A stretch of DNA of 64,000 bases from Carya illinoinensis (GCF_018687715.1 NC_056754.1:13476501-13540500), one strand, 5' to 3'; positions 44,048 through 59,500 are shown, counted from the first letter of the stretch. Made by a program: numbers and translations. Notes: generated by a model from the sequence alone, not told the origin.

Positions 44048-44209
44048 TTCAAAGTTCAAATTAAGGACCGATGAGAAGAAGGGATATAAGCCGCACGATC
44101 AAATTAAACATCATCATGGATCCATGATTTATGATCAGCTAAAAATCTCATGATCAAACTCTAAAGATTGTCATCTCATGTTGCATGAAGAGGATTAAGG
44201 ATAGAGTTG

Positions 44210-44312
44210 TACGGTGAGATGAGAATTTTTTATTTTAGATAGAAATTAAAAATTAAATAAAATATTATTTTTTAATATTATTATTATTTTAAAATTTAAA
44301 AAAATATCTTTT
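44210..44312. repeat. Fragment of the TCATCTCATCTCA-end MITE family
   Basis: Contains GGTGAGATGAGAATTTTTTA and the AT-rich interior, truncated on one side. Confidence 0.5.
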
Positions 44313-45404
44313 CTTAACTGCAAAATCTACCATAAAATAATTACTGTTGATCCACAAACACGTCTTCTAATTTGGTAATTTTTCAAGACATGAAGATAAG
44401 ATCACAAAGTTGTGAAACAGATTTTATGTTTACAATCGTGACATCAATTTTGCAGACACTCGTGCTAACCAAAGTGGGGGGGACCTTAGGGACAGTGGCC
44501 TGGCCTTCCACGTGCCCTAATACTGAAAGTGAAAGTAGAAGGCCGGATTCATGGAATGAAAACAAGGGACTGCCAATCTCCAAAACCATTCTTGTTTTAG
44601 AAAACATGGTGCTCTTCTCTTTATATGTATATATATATATTTTAATCAATCGCATGAATCTGCAACTTGCAAATCCATTAACAAAAAAAGTGGGGCAACT
44701 TCTAAAGAAAGATTAAAATGGGTCGGTTCTCATGAAAACAACAATAATAATGACTATAGTTATTATTATTATTATTTTTTTAAGGAAGGTCATCTCGAAT
44801 CCCAATTTGATGGAATTTTCTGTCGTCACGCAGTGAATGATTAACATGTTGACAAAGCAGATATTATATCATGTGCAGAAAGAAAATAGAAATCCCAATT
44901 TGATGGAATAAAAGCCTTTCGTGCATGCATGTGAAGAAAATTACCAGTCACGATAACAACGAAATAAAATCATTTATCACGTGTTACACACTATTATATA
45001 TATTTTAAGCTTACGTCAGTGGATTATAATATAGACTTATTTTAATATTTAAATACATAATTTCTAAACCATTAATCATTTAACTCAAAATTTATTTATA
45101 TATTATATCTATAATTTTTTTCAACTTAACATTTTTTTATACGTGAGACTCACAGTATTTTTCAACTTTTTATTAATACATTTAAACTCATCTTAACATC
45201 TAAATATATTTAAAATACTCATCTTAAGTGGACTTTATAAAACTCAGTCTATTATCTTAACTCATTACTATTTATAAAATAATTTAATTTATCTAAATTC
45301 AGCTTAACATCTATTAGTAACCTTAACCTAAAATTTAACAATACATGTCAAGTTTGAAATAGAGCAACAACATGGCTACTCGGTAAAAACTATTATTTAA
45401 ATAT

Positions 45405-45784
45405 TTTGAATACCTAGTTGAGATAAATTGAAATTGTTTGTGAATAGGAGTGAGATATTTTTGTTAAGATGAGATGAGTTAGAAATAATTTAAGTAAAAC
45501 TATTTTATGAGATTTTGAGAAATGAGAGAAAAAATTGAATAAAAATATTATAATATTGTTATAATATAATTTTGTAATATTATTTTTATTTTGAAATTTG
45601 AAAAAGTTTAATTAATATTTTTTGTATTTATTTGGAAGTTTGAAAAAATTTTAATAATTAGATAAAAATTTGATGAAAAAGTTAAAAATTTGAAATTAAA
45701 AAATATTGGTATAGTTATTTTTGGATATCGATATGAGATAAGATAAAATAAAAGATTTCTCTATCCAAACCAGTCCTTATCCTT
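45405..45784. repeat. MITE of the TCATCTCATCTCA-end family, near full length
   Basis: Shares with 52111-52462, in the same order, TTGTTTGTGAATAGGAGTGA, GTTAAGATGAGATGAG, ATTTTGAAATTTGAAAAAGT and TTTGATGAAAAAGTTAAA, and ends near TATCCAAACCAGTCC. Confidence 0.75.
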
Positions 45785-46074
45785 AATCTTAGGATTCTAT
45801 GCATTTTATTAGTTAGAGAAGATTTTAAAACGACTCTTAAGAGGCAACTTAGCAATGGGCGTGCTTGTTATAACAAGTGAAGCATCGACGTTCTACTAAA
45901 CTAAATTGTTTCGATAAATATATAGACAATATACTACTTTTCATTCTTGATTTCTATGATCCTATCTAAATGGTTAACTTATAAATGTACTTTACTGAGT
46001 TGTGTAATTGAGAACGACAAACTTGAAGATGATCATTATAGCTTCTCTTACAAGTTTTCTGCCTTAGTAATTTC

Positions 46075-46262
46075 TTGGGCTATTCGCTTTGGCCACTAAA
46101 ATTTTGAGTTTTAAAACATTATATTTTGATATTATTATTATTTTGAAATTTAAAAATTTAATTATTTATTATATTTTGTATAGAGATTCGAAAAAATTGT
46201 ATGATAATATGAGAATTTTTAATTTAGAATAAAAATTTTATATGGCCAAACACCGTTTTAAG
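46075..46262. repeat. Fragment of the same MITE family
   Basis: Interior only: ATTATTTTGAAATTTAAAAA and GAGATTCGAAAAAATTGTAT, ending at ATGGCCAAACACCG. Confidence 0.55.
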
Positions 46263-47031
46263 ATGTATTCATTGCACATAATTAATTTTGCTACTAAAAT
46301 ATTGCCAAGCGAAAAACCGCAGACCTGAGGCTATATATAAGTTCCATCAATATTTCCTGCAAAGGAGTTCATAGGATTAGGCATCAATGACAAATTTCTT
46401 CTCAGAAAGTGTACAACAAATATTAAGATCTCATGATACAACACTTCCAAGTCCCCTTTAACAAACAAAGACGATGAACTCATCTACATATATTAACACA
46501 CTACTGTGAAGTGAATCTATCAGAATGCCCTCCCTCCAAGATCTAGACAGGCATAGAGCTAGTTTAATTAGGAATCGTTTGAGTCTACAAATGTCTCAAC
46601 TACCAAAACCACAAATCCAATTCACCAGCCAATTTAAAAACTCATCCCTCCTCTCTAACTTCTAGCAGAAAGGTCAAGAATGACTAGCAGATTTTTAATA
46701 GCAGAGCAAAGCACCTTGAAGCCGATTCTTGACATATTGGTAGAAGGAGTACGATCGGGCAAAATATTGCCAACACAAACTGGCCCCTTAATTTTAGAAT
46801 TACTGAGAACTTCCATTCCCTTTAGTTTCGCTTTCTCGTGCCAAAAAACACCTATGTTCAACTCTTGAACCCGAATGTTCAAAAATCACACTTTACGTCA
46901 GGTACCATCCCCCTTGACTATATCATTTGAGAAATTGTGCATACCTCCATATGCACTTGCTATCAATCAGGAGATCGAATTTAGTAAACCAATTCGGGGA
47001 AGGGGAACAATACGCCAACCTTGGAAGAACT

Positions 47032-50000
47032 TTAGAAGTTCCACCGCTCTAATTGTAGCTTGGCTTCAGCCATGTCTTTCTGTGCCTTCTTTCGCCGATA
47101 AAATATTGGACAATCCCGACTGTTAACAAATGTGCAAGTTAGACAAAAAGATAGCGTAATGGGAAACATAAGCCAACCCATGCATTTTACTTTCCAAAAA
47201 ATCCCCATGGGGAAAAAACTTACTACTGCATACAAGCAAACAAATATGAATACCTTGTGCAGAGCACATCCTGGTGAAGAGAACCTTGACACTCTTGGCA
47301 TTGTGTCCACAACCTCCCAAAAAGCATCTCCAGCTCAGACACTGCAATCACTCAATAGTTCATTGTTTCTAATAGAAAATCCCTTCGTTCGTCCATTATA
47401 CAAATAAACGTGTTCTAAACCGGAAAAAGATATTAACAAAATAAATATTAAAGTGTTTACCATGAGCCACTGTTTTGCAGTAAAGTTCGGCTTCTCTCCC
47501 CTTACAGTGTGAGCACAGAATTCGATCTTTATCGCTGGTTCAGAGCACACCAAATAGTATAGCATTAGACTGTAAACAAAACAATGAAGAAAAACAGGCG
47601 ATGTTGACATGCTAAAGGTTATCAGTTTTCCCTGTTATAATACTTCATGTCCAGTGCCACACAAGATTGTAAGGTCGACAAAGATATTTCACAAATATTA
47701 ATCTCATTTCTCAATGGTCATCTTTCTCCTCTGCAAGTATCCATTATAAAAGCCATTTCTCAAGTGTCCCTACGATTCTTCCTAATAGAGGTTTCGTGAT
47801 CTATTTGAATCTGAGGAAAGTTCCCAGACAACTTGTAGGCTTGCCAATCAACACTTAGCACGTAAATGCAGGAAATACATGTCTGTAACTCTTTAGTGCA
47901 ACTATCAACAATAGCAACCTAACCAGTCTGCAATATATTCAGTATACTGAATTTACCAACAGAAGTTCAACGTTAACAAAAATGATAGTACAAGGTGAAG
48001 CAATAGAATCATACCTAATTAGAGCTTTGCAGCCAATGCAACTGAGTTGCTTCTTTGCAAATTTCATTATACCACTGTTAGAGGGAGTAGAGATAGAGAT
48101 AGATCTTGTATGACTTCCATGAAGAAGTTCCCTGCTAGCATTCTTCAAAATCGGCTCAAATATTCTCAGAAGTGGCTGTAACGTGAATAATAATATTAAC
48201 AGGTATGAAAACCAGCATCATAAACAGGGAAGCATCTGCAAAGCACAAAGCACAATACAAAACTAACCTTGCTTATTTGATTTTCAAGATAGTAATGAGG
48301 GTCTATTGGTATGTTATTCTCAAGGACATAGATGGGATCCTCTGACTTCTCATAAGCCTGATGGTAATTTATCGGTTAGTTTTGATCACCATAAATATAA
48401 TTATTCTCACCCCCCCCCCCCCAAAAAAAAAAAGACCCCAAAAAAAAAGAAAGAAAAGAAAAGCACCAAGAGATACCTTGGCACCTTTTGCAGCTTTAAT
48501 AATGACATAAGGTACACGATCCCCAACATTTGGAGCAGTAGCAGCATCTCGCTGTAAGTAACAATGTGAAACAGATATTTTATGGTCCAGAGGAACATGG
48601 TATATTATAAGCAATTACGAAGTAGGCAATGAAGTCAATAAGGCACCAACAAACCTTGCGCATACGCTCGGCAAGTTCAACATGAGCAGTCTTGACTTCG
48701 TAATCATCTCCTGTCTTTGTAAGACCCTGCTCAATGAGTATGTTAGTAGAGGGACAAAGCAAATATGTTCATAACAAACTAAAATGTAACTACAACCGGT
48801 ATATTGAAAACCATTTAAAAAGAAAAGCAAGGGGGCACACAATGAACATCAGAACAATGTTAGCCAAATATTTTTCCCACCTTAGTGATAACCAAAAGTG
48901 ACAAATCCATGCGGTTCATAAGAAGATCTGCAATGATATTCTTCACATACTGGACTGCCCCAGGAATGTCCTGGTCAATAAGAATCTTGTGTAGGCACTC
49001 ATTTACCAGGTTTTTGACTAACAAACAATTGTCTCTTCGAACAGTTTCAATACCTGTAACAAAAGGGAAGCTTGAAAGTTGACATTAAAAAAACATAGAG
49101 AAGCACAAACTTGAGGAACTCTTACATTACCTTTAGTGTCCATTTTGTCAAACTTGTCTGGATTTGTCCATAGCAAACCGGCATATCTCTTCTTGCTAAT
49201 CAAGAGATATGGATAATAAACCTTTTCAAACTCCAGTTTGATAGGCTTCACGAACCGAAACACCAAAGAAAACAAAAACAGAGAATCCATTATAAGACTA
49301 AGCATACAAGAAAATTGGAATCACATAAGTTTTTTTACTCCATGTGTACCACAATAAATTGTTTGCTTTATATTATGTCCATCCCAGAGAAGTCAAAGCA
49401 TTTTTCTAATATTCCATGTAACCCTTGTTTTAGGGCAATTCTGGAAGTTTGTAACTAAAATATATGGGATAAATGCATTAATTGCTTTGCTTTGAAAATT
49501 TCCCTTTCCAAAGAAGTCCAATAAACTAAATTAACAACATGGAAGTTGCATCCAGGTGGATGAACAGTACCATTCACTATATCCACATATGCATTGATAA
49601 GTAAATATTAATCAGCTAGAGCACTATTCTCGTCAAAGTCATAAGAGTCATAGCATTTGGCCAAATTAAATGATCCTGCACAAACAACTAAGTTGTTCTA
49701 GCTTGATAAGGATTTGTTGAGATTTATTTTAAATACTGTATTGAAAATCTTCGATTCCACACAAAGATAAAGGCGATGTGAGAAATGTTTGAGCAAGGCA
49801 GACTCTTTCTTATATCTTGTTGGAATCATATTCTGAACTGATGCCAAAGACTTGGTGTGACGTCAATTGGAAAGCTGCTATGTGAGATAAAAGAAGAATC
49901 AAGAATAATGGAATTATTATAAATTCTTTACTTTAATGAAAGTCCCACTAATATATTCAGCAGCTTCTCTCCCCAAGTTCATGGCAGCCTCCACAGTGTC

Positions 50001-53000
50001 AACCCCAAATTGTACCATAACTGAATCTGTGTCCCCATATATAACCTGATACCATACAATTTCTAATTCAATCCATGTTTGAAGAGACTAAGGTATTAAA
50101 GAAAACAAGAATAAAAATAAATGGAAAGGCCATGGGCATTAACAAAATCATACTACTAATTCCATCCATATATGTATAGAGAGAACAATGACGTGCATCA
50201 TTCATTCCTAATGCAAAACTTCAATTCCCAAAATGAAGGCAAATACAATGTGCAGCAGTTGCAGTTCATTGTGCATATGAAGTCAGAAACAGGACAAGGC
50301 ACCCTAAAATCACTCAAGAGTGAATAGAAAGCAGCAATAAAGCCTAAGAAAGACCAAAATTTCTTCAAGCTGATATGGGTTCCACATCCTCATACTGATT
50401 CTCCATAGAATAGTACTTCTAAACAAAAAAGACAACCTTTTTCATCAATCCCAAACCATAATGCCACCAGAACCATTCTACTTCAATATTTCTTTACTAT
50501 CTCATACTAATTCTCCATAAAATAACGAGAATGGATTCTGCATGTAATCTTAGAACATCTCCTAGAAAGGTATGAACTTTTTGTGAATTATCATCCCCAG
50601 AAAAAAGTGAAGTAACACACACATATAAGACACCTGGAATCCAGGCTACCTCAACGACAGGTGTACCATGCATAGCCCTTGATTGGCGTATTATTCACCA
50701 TTAGAAAAGAAAAGTCTACACAAAATACCTCAACGTTGTGTTCATAGCCCCCAAGCATTGTAAATTTATCTTCGACAAGTTTTTTGGTGTGCTCAATCAT
50801 TTGTCGACCTTTACACAGCAGCCAAACCATGCAAACAATTAGAACTCGAAATTATTAGCATTTCAGCTCATGCAGAGATTAACCAGATTTTAACTGTACC
50901 ATAGCTTGTAACACTTGAAGATATCTCTAAGCAAGGTAACTGACCGACAGTAGCTCCAGTGAATCCGTATACAGAATTTGCACTTATCTGAAAACAAAAA
51001 GAAGACATCAGAGAACTTAAAATGCATGGTAACTGACTATTCCTGAACGGTGAGCACACGAAACTACCACAGAACTTCAATAAATAAAAAATGCAAAGCT
51101 CACCTTCAAGGCCAGCTGTCGACCATCTAGCACAGCCTTCTCAAGTGGATCTTTTGCTTCCTATAATAAAAGTGGAGAGGACATCATTTACATGCACAGA
51201 ACACCAAGAAAACAGCTTGATCGCAATGCATGCTAATGTTTATATAATGGCAGCTAAAACACAAGTAAAAGGTAATTACCTTCAAATCTGCCTTTGCTCT
51301 CTTACGAGCTGTAATCAGTTCTTCAAGAATTTCAGGAAGTATTCCCTGAGATATTATCATTGTGCATTCTCATTATATCATTATAATGGACATAAACTTG
51401 TATACAAACCAATTAAATTCAATCATTCACTCATGTCTACCATAATGTTTATATATATAATAGAGTTTTAAAAAACTCACCTTTTGTAAATTGGATTTAA
51501 CAAATGTTTCACCAGATGGAGTTTTGTTGACACATTCTTGGGGAAGGTTAAGTTTGCGAACATTCTCTGGCGTCACCTTCACAAAGACCATTAGGAATTA
51601 GTTTTTGCTCCAATAAAAGCACCTACGCTATAACTTATTTCATGTCAAATCATAGGATAGTTTCCAAGCAAAAAAAATCCTGGTAACAAACAGAAATGAT
51701 AGCCAGAACAATCACCAGAGTGCAGTAACATAAATTATATGCCATCATAATAGATGGATACAAGGATGCAAAATCCAAGGTTGCAATCGGCTTCTCATAA
51801 AATCCTGCCCTTGCCTCCAAAACCTGCATTTTGTACAACCCAAATATCAAAGCACATTAGCATATGATATGATTTTCAATAGGAGTCTTAAATGAAAGAC
51901 ATGTCAACAGAAAAAAGTGGGAAAAAGAGGGGGAGGCACAATGCAAATTCATGTAAGAAACATTTTTATGTAAATATCAGAACTCTCAAAGTAGAACAAT
52001 ATTCTTATTATTGTGTGTACCAGCGTTCTCATTATATTAAATCGTATGCATTCAGAAGTTTATGATTTTTCACCCTAGACACCACAGAGCTTGATTGCCA
52101 AGGGGATGATGCTTGGGGAATGAGATGAAAATTCCATGAATAATTAAATGGTTTGTGAATAGAAGTGAAATGGTTTGAGTTAAGATGTTTTGAGTTTTGG
52201 GAAACGAGAAAGCGTTCAATAAATATATTATAAAGTTAAAAATATTGTTAGAATATAATTTTTTTTATATTGTTTTGAAATTTCAAAAGGTAGTATTATT
52301 TTTTGTGTTTTGTTTGAAAGTTTGGGAAAGTTGTAATGATTAGATAATGATTAGATGAAAAAGTTGAAGATTTTAAATCAAAAAGTGTGTTTGAGTGTTG
52401 TTTGGGAATAAAATTATGAGAAATTTTGAGATGAGATGAGATGACTTTCCCAAACAATCCCTAAGTCTTTCCCCCTTTGGTTGCCTAGTATTGAATTTTG
52501 ATTGGGATGAGAGAGAAAGGAAGAAATATTCATTTTTCAAAAAAAAATTAAAAAAATTATAGGCAAAAAGGTTAGGGCAACCGAAGTTGACTTCCCTAAC
52601 TGGGCATGATCATAGTAGCATCCTACCTGCTGGAAACCGAACAATATGGGCCTAGACTGCAGGAAGACACAGGCGTTCCCTTAAGTCGGGTTTGAACTAT
52701 AACTTAGACCCTTACCCTTCTAGGGAATTCAATGAATCCTTAGGCAGCTAACACCAATAGTCTAAGGTGAATCCTATTCAGATTTGAAGCCATGATCTAA
52801 TACATTCCAAACCACTTGGGAGTAACCTAAAGACCATTGAGCCAGCACCCTTGTTATTTTAACTAACTTTTGCAAAATAATTAAAGCAGCAAGCATACAA
52901 AGCTCTTTAAGCATCCACTCTCTAATATTCCACAGGCTTATGTACCTCTTCACCATGAAAGTCAAGATTTTGATACAGAAAATACAAATACGGCAGAACC

Positions 53001-53470
53001 AAAAGTAAAAAGAAGATAATTGCACAGGGGCAGGGGAACAGCAATAGGGCGTGCAGATCCAGTTATGTAAAGAACATCTTCACATGTACAACCAAAACAG
53101 AACAATAAAAGTAATGTACAAAACCATTATCTGTAGTTGAAGGCATATGCCATGCCTCTAAGTAGTTTCTTAGAGGGCCACAACCCCAATCATTTGATAC
53201 TCCATTAAAGTTCTTCACCGTAAGATCATTCTCAGAAACAACAGAGGTAGTTTCCATAGTAACACTTACTTATTCTACAAAAAATTAATATACAAATAAA
53301 AGCTCCATGTTACATTCTATTCCCAGTGCACCTGTAGCATGGCATACAGTCATCACACCTCTCTTGTTGCTTCCATTTATGCATCAGTCACCTCATTATA
53401 CTTATCCATATTGTTTTAGGTACGATTCCAACAGTAAATGAATAAAATAAGCAGAAATACCAACTTCAAT

Positions 53471-53506
<36 letters not shown>

Positions 53507-56500
53507 GAGCCACAGAGAGAGAGAGAATAAAAGGATCTGTTCATGCATTCATAAGTCAATACTCTGAGTAAGGGGGAAAGTACCTATAAAAGCAAAGAAA
53601 ATGTTAAATGAATAAAAATAGCCTGTCCAAACTCGGAAAAAAATTAATCTTGCAAGTTTTTCTTAAAAAATAAACCTGAAAAAGAGAGCCAGTTCATGAC
53701 TACAATTGATAATAGTCAAAATGCGTAAAACAAACAAGGCCAATTAAAATATTTTACAAAAAATATTTCTTATTTACTGGAATGTTTTATGGAGTTCCTA
53801 TCTACGTAATCTAAAGCTTTGGAACTTGCACTTAATATTGTTATATTTGTGAAATTTACCATAAGTCAACCTGATTAGGACTCAATAATGCTTGCACACT
53901 TCCATTCTAAATCATAAACATGATTGGTCAAGTTCACAAAAGATGCAACCCCAAGCATAATTGTTGCTTAATAATGCAAGCATTGTGAATTTACATCCCA
54001 AACATGATGATGCCAGCTAAATTAATTGCAGCAAATGAAATTACTGTAAATTAGAATGTTGACTTACAGTAGCACCTTCATAAGTTCCTTGTTCAGATCC
54101 TGCCTGTTTGACATTTGGAATCACAAGGCCCTTTTGCTTTGCCTTCCGAAGAAGTTGAGAAAGTACCTGAAAAAGAAAGGGTTCATATTCTACAGTTGGG
54201 CAACTTTCACCATTCTGTGTATATATGGGAAACTCATAAGCTGAGGAGTTTATCATTATAACCTTGATGCTCTGTCCTCTTGAAAGCAGAAAAGAGATAG
54301 GAACACCTGTTACTCGAGCCATCTCCACGTAGTTGTAGATGAACATCAATTTGTCCAAAAGCCGCTGTGGGAGATAAGCATCCTACAATAAAAAAGATAG
54401 GATCGTTCATTGAGTTGCATTGCATGAACATTTTGTGATTGATTTTTCTTTCAAGGAAACTTTTTATTTCAAGTAAGCGAACTGTATAGTGGATGTGATA
54501 GGCACAAATTATGGTAAAATGTAGTGTGATGAAATATTTAACAGAAAAAATTATTACAGAGCGGGAGGCATCCTCGATTATTTCTATAAAAACTAGGGTG
54601 CCTTCACAAGTTAAATTTGTATCGCAAACCTCTCCACAAAAAGACAAGGAATAAATGGTTAAACCAATGGACGTCTAAGATAACTATACCACCAAAATTT
54701 ACCTTCCAATGTCAAGAGAAAAACAAAACTTTTTTTTTTTTTTTTTTTTGATGAATAAGAAAATTTAATTGAGACAAGTAACAAGGCAAAGCCAAGTAAA
54801 GTATACAAATACTAGACGTAGTTACAAGTCAGGAACTAGAAAAAGAAACAAGAAAATCATGGACAAACGTTTAACCCCAAGGGGTTGGCCCATGTGATGA
54901 AGGTCTTGGTCTTGGTCTTGGTCTTGGGGGATCACTCCCCTCAAGGTCCAAGGTTCAACACCTCATGGGTGCAAACGATTCTTTGGGGTCACACCCCTTG
55001 GTGAAAAGCCAACGATTTAACTAGTTTTGTGTAGGGAAACTTCGGAAACTTCCGAGGGTACAGTGCATGGGACTGGAGTTTACTATGTAGGGGTGGGTCC
55101 GAAGGGCCCTGCCTTGGAGAGGTTCCCCGACATTTAAAAAAGAAAAAAATCATGGACACTAGTTCCATTAAAAACAATGGCTGAAGCCCACTGAAATAAG
55201 GAATTAAAGAAAAAACATCTAAGTTCATCCATCGAGTGTTCCTTATCTTCAAAGCATCGACCATTTCTCTCAACCCAAATACACCACACAAGGCATAAAG
55301 GGATCATATTCCAAACAGCAGCAATTTGCGAATTAACCCTTCAACCTCTCCAGCAAGCAAAAAGATCCACCACCCTCCTAGGCATCATCCAAACCATTCA
55401 ACTCCTATTAAACACTCATCCCATAACACCCTAGTCACCCCACAATGTAATAATAAATGATCCACAGATTCACCAGATTTCTTGCATAAGAAACACAAAT
55501 CCATAACATTAATCCACATTTCCTGAGACTGTCCAAAGTCAAAATCTTCCCTAAAGAAGCAGACCAGCCAAAGAATGCAACCTTTGAAGGCACCTTGCTC
55601 TTCCAAAAACTCTTCCAAGGAAAAATTCGGCCTATACAGCATCTTGTACATACAAAGAATGAACTGAAAAGCAAAACTTATATCCAGTTGATGGTCTCCA
55701 TAATTATTTTATATAGTCCCTCGCTTCAGCGAAAACCGATATAGATCACAGAGAACTTAATGATAACTTCGAAAAAGGCATGATGGCATGACATTTCCCC
55801 ACTTAAAAATAAAACACAGCACTGTATGGATTACACCTTCCTTCCATTGGTAACCTATTACCCTTCGTTAAAAAGTGGGTAAAGCTAAACATTAAAGAAA
55901 TATGTTTACACTGAAGATACATGGCGATAAGGTATTTGCTCAATTATGTTAAGCAAAGGCAGCACTTAAATAAGGCAAAGAAGCACACACAATGCACAAG
56001 GTGGGATCGGAAAGAAATCACAATATAGAGAAACTAGAATATGCACCTTCAAACAATATACAGCAAGCCGTCTCCTGGTTTCAGCATTTCCATTCTGAAG
56101 ATCAGAGATTATTGAATGGTGTACATCCTCTTTCTGCAAGCAAGGAATATGGCAACGGCAATATCAACACTAGGTATTGATGAGTACTTTGAGGTAAGGC
56201 AAAAATCAAACAAAAGGACACAAAAGATGGTTAGAGGAATTAGAAGATTCATGGATTATAGTGACAGACGCAAGAGATTGGTTAAGCAAAACAGAAGTAA
56301 AACCTCATACATGCCCAAATCACACACATGCCACAAGCAAGAAAGTTATTTTTTCCCATATCAATCCATGCTTTTAGGGCCCCAATCGTAAACATAAGCA
56401 GAAGCAGCAATAAAAAGCCTGTCAATGGCATTATGGACACAACCTCATATATAAGCACAACAAACAACAAGCAATCTGTCAAAAGCGACAAAGAGAAAGG

Positions 56501-59500
56501 AAATATGACAGACTTCCCAGGACCGCTAGACCCAACCAGTCAGGTGTTATGATTGGGATCATGCTATAAAAGGTACTAGATGCAAAAATTTCAGAGATAA
56601 AATTCTCAATGCTTAACAAGGAGTTATAAAACTGTTTATTTAATAAAGAAGAGGAAAAAGAAGCAGATAACAAAAATCGATTGCCAGCATGATGATGGAG
56701 GTCTGCAATATGACAGTGAACAGTGAAGGAGGCCCATAATATACTTTAAAAAAAAAGTAATCCTAATTTGACCTCACCTTTAGCAAATTAATAGGCTTCA
56801 GCATGCCAACAATCTTATTTAATCACACTGAAATTCTAATTATGGAGCCATAAGCAAACAGATTTACTGTCGGTCAATCAATAATGAACACAGACCTTCA
56901 TGACGATGATAGCATCCCAGGGAAAGAATGGCTCTATATATATATATATATATATATTATAAGTAAGAGATAAATTTTATTGATGTGAATGAAATATGCA
57001 TAGGCCGTGTACACAGGAGGTATACAAAAAAAACACCTAAATTCATTCAAATTGCAATGAATGTATGACAAAAAATCATGAATATTGTCCCCATTTAGTA
57101 CAATAGCGGAAAACCAAAGCAGTAAATTATGAAGAAAGAAATTCTTCAGCTCCTCCATTGTACGTTCCTCATCTTCAAAGCAACACTCATTCCTTTCCGA
57201 CCAAATACACCACATGATACATAACGGGATCATCTTCCACACTGCAGCCACTTGATGACAACCTTGCATCTTCCTCCAACACCCCCAACAAATCCACCAC
57301 CTTCAAAGGCATAACTCAAGCAACATCAAGCCTTGAAAGATCTCATCCCACAGTAAAGTATGAAGAAAGAAATTCTTCAGCTACACCATTGTACGTTCCT
57401 CATCTTCAAAGCAATGCTCATTCCTTTCCGACCAAATACACCACATGATACACAACGGGATCATCTTCCACACCACTGCCACTTGATGACAACCTTGCAT
57501 CTTCCTCCAACACCCCAACAAATCCACCACCTTCAAAGGCATAACCCAAGCAACATCAACCCTTTGAAAGATCTCATCCCACAGCCCCTTGCTACCTCAC
57601 AATGAAGTAGAAGATGATCCACAGATTCTCCATTATTCTAGCACATATAACACCAATCCATCACTACACATCCCCTCTTCTTTAAATTATCCGTGGTCAA
57701 GATCTTCCCAAGAGCGGCATTTCATACAAAAAATGCCACTTTGGAGGGCACACGAGACCTCCAAATATTCTTCCAAGGGAACGGAGAATGATCTTGTGTT
57801 GACAAAATTTTATAGTACGCCTTAACAGTACATTTCTTATGATTATTAGACCTCAACTTCAATCTCTCTCTCTGGGCCATAGGAGTCCCCTTGGATTATA
57901 GTAGGCTGAAAAAATCTGATACAATAGGTAGTTCCCAATCGTGGAAATTCCTATTAAAAAGAATATTCCACTGCTGAGAGCCATGAGAAAGAGTCGCATA
58001 TCCGCCACTTGACTCTCCCTATTCGCTGCAATACGATAAAGAGTCGAAAATGCCCTTTGCAATGCATGATCCCCACACCACACATCTCGCCAAAAGCTGA
58101 TACCATTGCCCTCACCGAGTACAAAACAAATCTGATTCTCAAAACATGGCCACCCCCTCCTTATAAACTTCCATAACACCACGCCATACACCCCTTTCAC
58201 TTCATTGGAGCACCAACCACCCCAAGCAGCCCCATATCCAACATCATTAATTGCCTTCCACAATGATCCCCCCTCCAAATGATATCTCCACAACCATTTC
58301 CCCAATAATGCTTTATTAAAAGTTTTCAAATCACACACTCCCAAAAAGAATATCAAACCAATCAACCAAAAAGAATATCACACAACTAAATAGCATGGGA
58401 TTTGTCAACTTGACCTTCAGATGATAAAATGTAAATGCTAGAAAATACAGACAATAAAATGTTCAACTATGCACCAACGAGAGATATTTCTTTTGCCTTT
58501 CCCAACCAAGAAGGCAATGAGATTCATTAAATAGAAAAATCCATGTACCAAAGATGCAATATAAAATACCAAGGAATGGAGCATGTACAGATACACAGAA
58601 CTAAGAAAGCACTAGTTTCATACAACTGTCTCTAAAGCATTGCTTAGGGCCACACAAACTGAACTAGAGTTTATTAAAGTAATCTCCAACTGCAAGAGTG
58701 TGCACAATTAGGTGTCTTTTCAGCTTTCTAGAATGTGATTAGGTGTCTCACTTTGTATACTTCCCGTGAACATGGGCTTCGCCTAGTTTCATTTGTTCCA
58801 ATAAAGTTTCTTACTTATCCTAAAAAAAAAATTCTTATAAAAAAAAATGTGCATAATGCTCATCCCATGTTAGTTTTACCAGAATCCTTCAATTTTCTTC
58901 CTGCATATCTACCGTTATATATTTACAACTAATACAAACAAATAACATAGGGGATGATGCAAACTTAAAATTGAAAAATAAAATTTACCTGCTCGGAAAG
59001 GAAGTGTGCAGAAACAGAATTCAATGAGTAAGAACTTAATTTATAATCCCGTTGGATAGCCTGCAATAAAAGATAATGAAATAAATTATTTGTTGTTAGT
59101 CTATATCATATATGATAGATGAAGCACACCATCTTAAGTAAACAAAGCTTAGGACAAAACCTGGAGCAAATCAAATTGAACCCTCCCTTCTACTGTCACT
59201 TCTTTACTTTCCCTGGTTCCCATCTGTCTGTGAAACCGACAAATATCAGAATTTTTTTTTTTTTAATTTTTTATTGGCACCGAGTGTCTAGGAACAACAT
59301 CCCGACTAATCCCAGGGGTGCACAAGCCCTCGGCAAAGAGTTTCCCGCAAGTGTACAGCAGGTAATTCAAGGAAAAAAAATCCCTCAGTCTAATGGCCCT
59401 TAAAGATTGTTCGCACCCAAGGGGATTTGAACCTTAGACCTAGGGAAGCATAACCCCCCGGCCCTCAGAAAAATGTTCCTAGAAGGCAACAAGAATTCTA

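Larger units (their letters stand above)
43488..47031. other. Intergenic region with MITE fragments; 3' flank of POLD1
   Basis: Holds a (GA)n repeat at 44029-44047 and MITE copies at 44210-44312, 45405-45784 and 46075-46262. Roughly 46350-47031 is probably the POLD1 3'UTR and flank; overlapping frames on both strands there have no recognisable domain. Confidence 0.5.

Noticed and set aside
46655..46882. Frames on both strands downstream of POLD1
   Set aside because: They overlap each other, have no domain, and fit a 3'UTR or flank better.
56934..57269. POLD1 exon candidate in the 56.9-58.4 kb interval
   Set aside because: The frame is LINE sequence ([12 protein letters not shown]), and the flanking POLD1 exons join in frame without it.
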